NCBI RefSeq assembly: GCF_937890585.1 | Contig: NZ_CALACG010000142.1 | Coordinates: 1-12,969, forward strand | Length of the DNA stretch: 12,969 bases | Direction of reading: 5' to 3' | Source of the DNA: an uncultured Campylobacter sp. | Lineage (GTDB): Bacteria; Campylobacterota; Campylobacteria; Campylobacterales; Campylobacteraceae | Shown: positions 7,935 to 12,969 of the stretch, piece by piece | Layout of the letters: each line of letters starts with the position of its first letter | Numbering within the stretch: position 1 is the first letter of the stretch | Notes under the pieces: generated by a model | What the model was told of the DNA's origin: nothing | Seen by the model: only the letters and a program-made list of their open reading frames with translations | Databases searched by the model: none | Translations under genes and position numbers: made by a program

Positions 7935-8904
7935 CAAAAACAAGCGATGAGCAAATAAGCCATAAAAATATAAAAAATGCTAACAAAAATGGCTTTTTGC
8001 CCGTCGCTTTAAATATACTACTCCTATCTATCCCAAATCCCAAAGCACACATCGCAACGCAAAGGCAGATGCTGGCGGCTAGCTTTAAAATTTGCACCAA
8101 ATTTTCAGGGAAAAATGGCAAAGATCTAACGCAGATCGCCACTAGGAAAAATAGCGCAAACCAAGGTATGCTCTTTAGCTTTGAGCCGTCACTATTTTGG
8201 CTTAAATTTAAAAAATTTAGCAAAAACAAAAAAGGCACTAGCATGATGACGCGAAGCATTTTTATGATGACGGCAGTGCTACTTGTTGCGCTGTCAAATG
8301 CCGCTGAGGCTGCCACTACGTGGGCTACTTCGTGAAGTGAGCCACCGATAAAAAAGCCAGTTTGCTGAGGCGTGAGAGCTAGAAATTTAGCGATAAATGG
8401 ATAGATAAACATGCCAATCGTCCCAAATAGCACCACCGTGCAAATGGCGATAGCAAGCTTGTTTGCGTCCGCTTTTATCTCATTTTGAGTAGCCATAACA
8501 GCAGCTGCGCCACATATGCTAGCCCCAGAGCCAATGAGCACGGCACTATCCTTGCTAAGACCCAAAGCTTTAGCGGTAAAAAGTGCAAAGCAAAAGGTCG
8601 CAAATACCATAAACGCTGCGTATATCACGCCAATGGTGCCGACACTTGCGATCTCGCCAAGGCTTATATTGAAGCCAAAAAGTATGATGCCTAGCCTTAA
8701 AATTTGCTTCCCAGCGATCGCTATGACGCCACTACTTTTTAAAATTTGAGTTTGTTTGGTGAAAAGATTTGCAAAAAAGGCGCCTAAAATGATAGAGATG
8801 ATGAGTGGGCTGGTGTGAAATTTAGCTAAAAGTGTGTTTGAGAGCGCAAAAGAAACGCCGTAAATCAGCGCTAAAACAAGCACTGCGAGAATTTTGTGAG
8901 ACAT
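7918..8904 (-). CDS. YeiH/UPF0324 family membrane protein (putative sulfate exporter family)
   Basis: A 328-residue integral membrane protein with about ten hydrophobic helices. The family (PF03601) is annotated as putative sulfate exporter, but its substrate is not established. The marks are GSGASICGAAAVMA at residues 125-138 (family form GxSICGxxAxxA), GGSLHEVAHVVAASAAFD at 187-204 (family form SIHEVAQVVAAG), KMLRVIMLVP at 215-224 and ALGFGID near 287. The N-terminus (LAVLVLALIYGVSFAL) is the first helix, not a cleaved signal. The ATG at 8904 has AAGG ten bases upstream; a more common GGAG is missing. The gene is divergent from the sugar transferase and overlaps rsfS tail to tail by 17 bases, so there is no room for a terminator between them. 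It stands alone; no neighbour hints at a substrate. Confidence 0.88.
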   Translation of the reverse strand: MSHKILAVLVLALIYGVSFALSNTLLAKFHTSPLIISIILGAFFANLFTKQTQILKSSGVIAIAGKQILRLGIILFGFNISLGEIASVGTIGVIYAAFMVFATFCFALFTAKALGLSKDSAVLIGSGASICGAAAVMATQNEIKADANKLAIAICTVVLFGTIGMFIYPFIAKFLALTPQQTGFFIGGSLHEVAHVVAASAAFDSATSSTAVIIKMLRVIMLVPFLFLLNFLNLSQNSDGSKLKSIPWFALFFLVAICVRSLPFFPENLVQILKLAASICLCVAMCALGFGIDRSSIFKATGKKPFLLAFFIFLWLICSSLVFVKTLC

Positions 8905-8951
8905 ATTTTAACCTTAACTCTTTTTTTAAAAATGCAATTAGCACGTTTGGG

Positions 8952-8974
8952 TATAATTAGACGAATTTTATAAT
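8952..8974 (+). promoter_or_regulatory. Two TATAAT boxes before the sugar transferase gene
   Basis: TATAAT occurs at 8952-8957 and again at 8969-8974, 50 and 33 bases before the ATG at 9008. The second is preceded by AATTT, the first by GTTTGGG; AAAAATGC and T runs lie upstream. Both match the Campylobacter sigma-70 -10 consensus perfectly, so tandem start sites are possible. The 103-base spacer must also hold the promoter of the divergent YeiH-family gene, perhaps the TATAAA seen on the minus strand at 8967-8972. Confidence 0.55.
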
Positions 8975-9007
8975 GCAAATTTAAAATAAAGATAAAGGGA
9001 TAGGCCT

Positions 9008-9937
9008 ATGATCATCCTTGGCGAAAAATATACTTTCACCAAACTCGAGCTAGAGAAGCTTAGGAAGAAATTTGGCCAGGTAAATTTTTTATCCCCAGAA
9101 ACTAGCGACGCAAAAACTCTTCGAAGCGCGCTAGAAAATCTCATAAAATCAGGCGATCAAAGGCTAATAGTACTAAATACCCAAAAGCCCGTTGATAGCA
9201 AACTGGTGAGATTTCTCACGCTTTTGCAGTTTAAGACTAAGTATAAAAAGATCAAATTTCTAAATGTGGAGAGCTTTTTAGAAATTTACTTGCAAAAGTG
9301 CTACATCCCAGAAAATGGAGAAAATTTAAACTTTTTAAACGACATAAAGCCTTACAATGCCTTTGAATACGCCTTAAAACGCGTGATCGACTATGTAAGC
9401 TGCTCACTGCTTCTTGTGATACTTTTTGTGCTTAAATTTTATGTAAAGAAAAAGATAGACGAGCAGTCCCCTGGCAGCCTTTACTTCTTGCAAAATAGGG
9501 TCGGGCTGGATACTAAAATATTTAAGTGTTATAAATTTAGAACGATGCATGAAAACTCAGAACACAACCCATACACGCAAAAAAACGACACAAGAGTATT
9601 TAAATTTGGCGAATTTATGCGCAAGACTAGAATGGATGAAATACCTCAATGCATCAATGTATTCCGCGGCGATATGCACCTAATAGGGCCACGTACAGAA
9701 TGGGATATATTAGTTCATGACTACGAAAAAAAGATCCCTTACTACAATGAACGCCACATCGTCCGCCCAGGGATTACCGGCTGGGCACAGGTAAACTACC
9801 CTTATGGCGCAAACACGCACGACGCTAAACAAAAGCTGATGTATGATCTTTACTACATAAAGCACTGGTCACTTTGGCTGGAGATAAAGATCATAGCAAA
9901 AACTATTGCAATTATATTTGAAAAAAGGGGCATTTAG
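9008..9937 (+). CDS. Polyprenyl-phosphate sugar-1-phosphate transferase (bacterial sugar transferase family)
   Basis: A monotopic phosphoglycosyl transferase expected to transfer a sugar phosphate from a UDP-sugar to undecaprenyl phosphate, the first membrane step in making a surface glycan. Residues 1-115 are a soluble N-terminal extension of unknown role. The catalytic domain begins KRVIDYVSCSLLL at 124. It continues with FLQNRVGLDTKIFKCYKFRT (160-179), RKTRMDEIPQCINVFRGDM with the catalytic Asp210-Glu211, LIGPRTEW at 225, RPGITGWAQV at 253 and YDLYYIKHWSLWLEIK at 279. Two oddities: the Ser-Pro helix breaker that makes the membrane helix re-entrant in PglC is replaced by Phe140-Val141, and the usual GPRPE reads GPRTE. 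The four-helix N-terminus of WbaP/WcaJ is absent. The ribosome-binding site AAAGGGA lies eight bases before the ATG. No other glycan gene is adjacent, so the sugar and the end product are unknown. Confidence 0.88.
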   Translation: MIILGEKYTFTKLELEKLRKKFGQVNFLSPETSDAKTLRSALENLIKSGDQRLIVLNTQKPVDSKLVRFLTLLQFKTKYKKIKFLNVESFLEIYLQKCYIPENGENLNFLNDIKPYNAFEYALKRVIDYVSCSLLLVILFVLKFYVKKKIDEQSPGSLYFLQNRVGLDTKIFKCYKFRTMHENSEHNPYTQKNDTRVFKFGEFMRKTRMDEIPQCINVFRGDMHLIGPRTEWDILVHDYEKKIPYYNERHIVRPGITGWAQVNYPYGANTHDAKQKLMYDLYYIKHWSLWLEIKIIAKTIAIIFEKRGI

Positions 9938-9967
9938 TCAAACCCGCATATCCCTTTTTGACTAAAT
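9921..9967. terminator. Bidirectional terminator with two competing hairpins
   Basis: ATTTAGTCAAA at 9932-9942 pairs perfectly with TTTGACTAAAT at 9957-9967 (11 bp, 14-base loop); the sugar transferase stop lies in its left arm. AAAAAGGG within 9922-9929 can instead pair with CCCTTTTT at 9952-9959. The two overlap in the right arm and exclude each other. The element separates the convergent sugar transferase and argS genes and could end transcripts from both sides. Confidence 0.6.
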
Positions 9968-9986
9968 TTGTCTGGTGAATATAAAT

Positions 9987-11570
9987 CTACATCCTATCTT
10001 TAGCTGTGATTCCCATTATATTAAATGCTGTTTTTATCGAGACAGCAACAACTGCAAAGACTTTTAGCAAACTATCTTCATTTTCATTTCCAACTACGCG
10101 GTTTTCATTATAAAATTTATGAAAGCTAGCAGCTAGTGACTTTAGATAGTCTGGGATCTTTTGAAGCTGTCTTGAGATGAAAGCGTCCTCTAAAATTTCA
10201 GGCAATATCAGTGCTTCAAAAAGTAAATTTTTAGCATTTTCATCTAGGCATTCAAAGTCCGCATTTATCACATCACTAACGCTTTTTTCAGCCTTTGCAA
10301 AGACCTGATTTATCCTAGCGTGAGCATAGTTTATATAAAAAATAGGGTTTGAGCTATCCTCTTTTTTAAGCTCATCTACGTCAAATTCCAAGCTACTCGT
10401 ATTTGCTTTACTTATAAAGATAAATCTAAGCGCCTCAGCACCGATCTCGCTTGCGATATCACTCATCAGCACCGCATTGCCAGCGCGCTTGCTCATTTTG
10501 TATGGCTTACCCTCTTTTAGCAGGCTAACCATCTGCATAAGTATCACTTCAAGCTTGTTTTCATCGTACCCAAGGAAATTTATCGCAGCCTTTAGTCTTG
10601 CGATATATCCGTGGTGGTCTGCGCCCCAAATGTTTATATAGTGGTCAAAATTTCTTTCAAATTTAGCGTTATGATATATGATGTCGCCAGCTAGATATGT
10701 CGGTCTGCTGTCATTTCTCACCACGACCCTATCGTTATCGTCGCCAAGCGTGGTCGAAGCGATATAAGTAGCGCCCTCTTTTTCATACATTTGACTTGAG
10801 CGTTTTAGCTTTTCTATAGTTGGCTCCAAACGGTCGTAAAGTGCTTTTTCGCTAGCCCAGCTCTCTATAAAAATGCCAACATCAGCCAAGTCTTTTTTGA
10901 TGATATCAAGCACGATATCCTTGCCAAACTCAGCAAGCTCAAGGTTTCTGCTCTCATCATAAAAAATTTCCTTGCCAAATTTCTCATTTGCAAGCTTAGC
11001 AATATCTAAAATATAATCCCCGCGGTAATATTTCTCTGGATAGACGACACTTTCGTTAAAAAGCTGCTCTTTAGCCGCAAGTGATATCGATGTGCCAAGC
11101 AGATCTATTTGATTGCCCGCATCGTTTATGTAGTATTCTGTTGAGATAGCGTAGCCAAGTCTTTTGCCAAGCCTAGCCAAAGTATCGCCATAAACCGCAC
11201 CTCTAACGTGTCCGATGTGAAGCGGTCCAGTTGGATTTGCACTGATGTATTCTATTAAATAACTATCTTTTTTCGCATCTTCTTTTGCAAAATTTTCGCT
11301 ATCTAGCAAAATTTGCTTTGAAATTTCATCTAAAAATTCGCTCTTAAGCTTGAAATTTAAGTAGCCATTTACCGCACTAGCTTCAACTATCTTACTGTCA
11401 CTAAATTTATCAGCAAACTCGCTAGCTATCATAGCCGGCGACTTTCTTAGCTCCTTTGCAAGGCTAAAAAGTGGCGTCGCATAGTGGGCTAAATTTTTAT
11501 CCTTTGGCTTCTCAAGCACAAATTCACGCTCTAAAACCTTTAAAATTTCAGCTTTTATTTTATTTTTCAA
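9987..11570 (-). CDS. argS: Arginyl-tRNA synthetase
   Basis: A class I synthetase that charges tRNA-Arg with arginine. At 527 residues it is on the short side of the family, as in other Campylobacter. The N-terminal Add-1 domain is followed by the ATP-binding SANPTGPLHIGH with HIGH at 118-121, TEYYINDAGNQ near 144, WGADHHGYIARLKAA near 315, and the second ATP motif PYKMSKRAG, KMSK at 358-361. The C-terminal anticodon-binding helical domain contains INYAHARINQVF. The start is TTG at 11570: the tatA stop lies in the same frame four codons upstream and no ATG is available. An AGG overlapping that tatA stop is eight bases before the TTG, so translation is probably coupled to tatA, nine bases away. 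Gene order matches C. jejuni Cj1175c-Cj1178c as I recall it. Confidence 0.97.
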   Translation of the reverse strand: MKNKIKAEILKVLEREFVLEKPKDKNLAHYATPLFSLAKELRKSPAMIASEFADKFSDSKIVEASAVNGYLNFKLKSEFLDEISKQILLDSENFAKEDAKKDSYLIEYISANPTGPLHIGHVRGAVYGDTLARLGKRLGYAISTEYYINDAGNQIDLLGTSISLAAKEQLFNESVVYPEKYYRGDYILDIAKLANEKFGKEIFYDESRNLELAEFGKDIVLDIIKKDLADVGIFIESWASEKALYDRLEPTIEKLKRSSQMYEKEGATYIASTTLGDDNDRVVVRNDSRPTYLAGDIIYHNAKFERNFDHYINIWGADHHGYIARLKAAINFLGYDENKLEVILMQMVSLLKEGKPYKMSKRAGNAVLMSDIASEIGAEALRFIFISKANTSSLEFDVDELKKEDSSNPIFYINYAHARINQVFAKAEKSVSDVINADFECLDENAKNLLFEALILPEILEDAFISRQLQKIPDYLKSLAASFHKFYNENRVVGNENEDSLLKVFAVVAVSIKTAFNIMGITAKDRM

Positions 11571-11579
11571 CTCTAAAAC

Positions 11580-11801
11580 CTATGCGTTTTTAGTTGTTTC
11601 TTCTATCTTTTGACTAGCAGCGCTCTCTTCTTTATGCTCGACTTTTTCGCTCTTTTCAGGGGTTGTATCCTCCATCTCAGCCTTAAAAGTCTTTATGCCC
11701 TTACCTAGTCCTTTTGCAAGCTCTGGGATCTTCTTTGCTCCAAAAAGTAATACAATGATCGCTAAAACGATCAACCAGTGGCCAATACTAAAAGAACCCA
11801 T
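11580..11801 (-). CDS. tatA: Sec-independent (Tat) translocase subunit TatA
   Basis: TatA oligomers form the passage for folded proteins with twin-arginine signals across the cytoplasmic membrane. The 73 residues have the standard layout. There is a short N-terminus with the transmembrane helix at about 8-20 ([13 protein letters not shown]), the hinge Phe20-Gly21, and an amphipathic helix [21 protein letters not shown] charged, Ser/Glu/Lys-rich tail runs from about residue 45. Position 8, Gln in E. coli TatA, is His here. AAGGAG lies seven bases before the ATG at 11801. No tatB or tatC is next to it, as is usual in Campylobacter, where these genes lie elsewhere. The gene sits 51 bases after gmk, in AT-rich DNA that could hold its own promoter, and nine bases before argS. 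Confidence 0.94.
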   Translation of the reverse strand: MGSFSIGHWLIVLAIIVLLFGAKKIPELAKGLGKGIKTFKAEMEDTTPEKSEKVEHKEESAASQKIEETTKNA

Positions 11802-11852
11802 CTTTTCTCCTTATCAAATTTTCTCAAAATATTATCATAAATTCTTGAATTT

Positions 11853-12464
11853 CTAACAATCTATCCACTCGTCGATGACGTTTCTTAAGTTTATCTTAGC
11901 ACTTTTTAACCTCATCGCTCGAAGGATTGATTTTAGCCCTTTATAGCTCTTTTCTATATCATCATTTACTAAAAAATAATCATACTCTAAAATATGCTCC
12001 ATCTCTCCAACTGCGTTCATTAAGCGATTTTCTATCGTCTCGTCACTATCTGTTCCGCGGTTTTTTAAGCGCCTTTTTAGCTCTTTTTTATTCGCAGTTG
12101 TGATAAAAACTGAAGTGATGTAGCTTTTAAATTTCTCAAGTGCGATGTGAAAGCCCTGCACATCGATGTCAAATATCACTATCTTACCAGCTTCAAGCGC
12201 TGCTAAAACTGGCTTTAGGCTCGTGCCATAATAGTTTTTATGCACCTGCGCCCACTCTAAAAACTCACCCTTTTCGATGCCGCTTTTAAATTCATCCTCT
12301 CCAACAAAATAGTAATCCACCCCATCAACTTCGCCATCCCTTTTTGCTCTAGTCGTGCTTGAGATAGAAAAATATAGGTCTTTCTCTTCCTTTAAAAGAC
12401 GGCTTAGTAGCGTGCTTTTGCCGCTTCCACTAGGTCCTGAAACTACTAAAATTTGTCCTTGCAA
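11853..12464 (-). CDS. gmk: Guanylate kinase
   Basis: Gmk phosphorylates GMP to GDP with ATP and is needed for GTP and (p)ppGpp supply. The 203 residues match family length. The P-loop GPSGSGKS is at 10-17. The GMP-binding region runs SSTTRAKRDGEVDGVDYYF from 35 and EFLEWAQVHKNYYGTS at 67-82. DIDVQG is at 99-104 (Walker B-like), and the lid segment RRLKNRGTDSDETIENRL starts at 131. The start is TTG at 12464: it directly follows the stop of the upstream gene with no gap, GAGGA lies 7-8 bases before it, and the protein reads QGQILVVSGPSGSGKS at once, leaving no room for a later start. Translation is therefore likely coupled to the acidic protein gene. Confidence 0.97.
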   Translation of the reverse strand: MQGQILVVSGPSGSGKSTLLSRLLKEEKDLYFSISSTTRAKRDGEVDGVDYYFVGEDEFKSGIEKGEFLEWAQVHKNYYGTSLKPVLAALEAGKIVIFDIDVQGFHIALEKFKSYITSVFITTANKKELKRRLKNRGTDSDETIENRLMNAVGEMEHILEYDYFLVNDDIEKSYKGLKSILRAMRLKSAKINLRNVIDEWIDC

Positions 12465-12969
12465 CTACTTTTCCTCGAAACTTATATTTATCTTAATATT
12501 CATATCTTTTAGCACATCCCTTAGCGAGCTCTCATTTAGCGACTCATGGACGTGTTTTGTGATCTTTTTGGTTAGCTCTTCTTTATAGTCTTCTTTTGTC
12601 TCATTTTTTGAGCTTGTTTTAGGCATATCTTTTAGCCCAAATGCCGCTAGCATAGTGTTTTCATCTATCTCTTCGATCGATGTTGCATCAAAATTTAGCT
12701 CACTCTCGGCCACTAAATTTTCTGGCTCTTCTTGCGAGGCCTCTTCTTCAAATACCTCATCCTCTAAATTTTCCTCAACCTGTGGCTCTTCATCTAAAAT
12801 TTCATCTTGTACTTCTAAATTTTCCTCTAGTTGTGGTTCTTCTTCCAAAGCAACAGCTGAGGCAATGTCTTTCAGATCAAACTCAGAAATTTCATCTATC
12901 TGGCTTGGTTCAGCCCTCTCTTCTTCTATATTTTCAACACTTAAAAACCTATAATGCGATTTTTGTTTA
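12465..12969 (-). CDS. Highly acidic protein upstream of gmk (partial, 5' end outside window)
   Basis: The frame is open from the window edge to the TAG at 12465, giving at least 167 residues. The visible part starts KQKSHYRFLSVENIEEERAE. It is dominated by Glu and Asp up to about residue 110, with almost no hydrophobic clusters, then ends in a more ordinary helical segment (YKEELTKKITKHVHESLNES) and a basic/hydrophobic NIKINISFEEK tail. I see no enzyme motif, signal or membrane helix. It corresponds in position and composition to C. jejuni Cj1178c, named 'highly acidic protein', which lies between fliR and gmk (from memory). A TTG inside the frame at 12848 is not the start, since the same frame continues upstream. 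A 17-residue repeat occurs twice. The role is unknown; a disordered scaffold or binding partner is only a guess. Confidence 0.8.
   Translation of the reverse strand, partial: KQKSHYRFLSVENIEEERAEPSQIDEISEFDLKDIASAVALEEEPQLEENLEVQDEILDEEPQVEENLEDEVFEEEASQEEPENLVAESELNFDATSIEEIDENTMLAAFGLKDMPKTSSKNETKEDYKEELTKKITKHVHESLNESSLRDVLKDMNIKINISFEEK
12763..12846 (-). repeat. Tandem 51-bp repeat inside the acidic protein gene
   Basis: Two copies spaced 51 bases apart (33-base cores at about 12814-12846 and 12763-12795) encode EEPQLEENLEVQDEILD and EEPQVEENLEDEVFEEE, 17 residues each. The DNA word TCTAAATTTTCC recurs in both (plus-strand reading). A third degenerate unit, EEPENLV, follows. Copy-number change by slippage would keep the frame. 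Confidence 0.7.

Noticed and set aside
8919..8935. T7 and A5 runs before the YeiH-family gene as a phase-variable tract
   Set aside because: Campylobacter phase variation usually uses G/C tracts of eight or more; a 7-base T run in an AT-rich spacer is ordinary, and no long G/C tract exists in the window.
8905..9007. Riboswitch or tRNA in the divergent spacer
   Set aside because: Only 103 bases, AT-rich, no cloverleaf or conserved stem; promoter boxes explain it.
9008..9937. Complete glycan or capsule cluster, or a defence island
   Set aside because: Only one transferase is present; the flanks are a YeiH-family transporter, argS and rsfS, with no nuclease, helicase, toxin or polymerase genes anywhere in the window.
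12655..12954. Serine-rich plus-strand frame of 99 residues, tempting as a surface protein
   Set aside because: It is the reverse complement of the Glu-rich acidic gene (GAA/GAG read as TTC/CTC and shifted to TCT/TCA), which continues in a gmk operon layout known from C. jejuni.

Overview
The window looks like chromosomal DNA of a Campylobacter, most probably C. concisus or a close relative. The genus call rests on protein sequences typical of the genus (Mqo, FabI, Gap, Pgk, Tpi, ArgS, the 'highly acidic protein'), on very frequent AAATTT/TAAAATTT words, and on two gene blocks whose order I recall from C. jejuni: fabI-tpiA-pgk-gapA with divergent nadD-rsfS, and acidic protein-gmk-tatA-argS. 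The species call is inference. The window is probably the end of a draft contig: its first 13 bases match the inner part of the Tn5/Nextera mosaic-end adapter.

Layout. 1-744: a 5'-end fragment of a malate:quinone oxidoreductase gene (minus strand), running into the adapter remnant. 745-2060: a degraded stretch on the minus strand, with the C-terminal part of a TonB-dependent outer-membrane receptor (no 5' end, plus a frameshift near 1080) fused to the first ~90 codons of an old yellow enzyme gene. 2061-2287: an intergenic stretch of AAATTT-centred inverted repeats. 2288-2956: a DUF2625 protein. 3036-3854: fabI (enoyl-ACP reductase). 3855-4071: a second spacer with hairpins. 4072-6973: the tight gapA-pgk-tpiA operon. 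7053-7934 (plus): nadD and rsfS read as one continuous frame. 7918-8904 (minus): a YeiH-family membrane protein overlapping rsfS tail to tail. 9008-9937 (plus): a polyprenyl-phosphate sugar-phosphate transferase. 9987 to the end (minus): acidic protein (partial), gmk, tatA, argS in a near-gapless run.

How the genes work together. Most of the window is housekeeping. GapA, Pgk and TpiA interconvert triose phosphates and 3-phosphoglycerate; in a Campylobacter that does not use sugars they are expected to run mainly towards gluconeogenesis. NadD supplies the NAD that GapA and FabI use, and RsfS silences ribosomes when nutrients are short. Mqo feeds malate electrons to the quinone pool. ArgS, TatA and Gmk serve translation, folded-protein export and guanine nucleotide supply. 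The sugar transferase would start assembly of a surface glycan, with no other glycan genes beside it. Three genes (tpiA, argS, gmk) start with TTG.

I found no convincing new system. The observations most worth checking are the chimeric old-yellow-enzyme/TonB-receptor junction near 1776-1792, the receptor frameshift, the in-frame nadD-rsfS fusion with an internal ribosome-binding site, the loss of the usual proline in the membrane helix of the sugar transferase, and the paired spacer palindromes.
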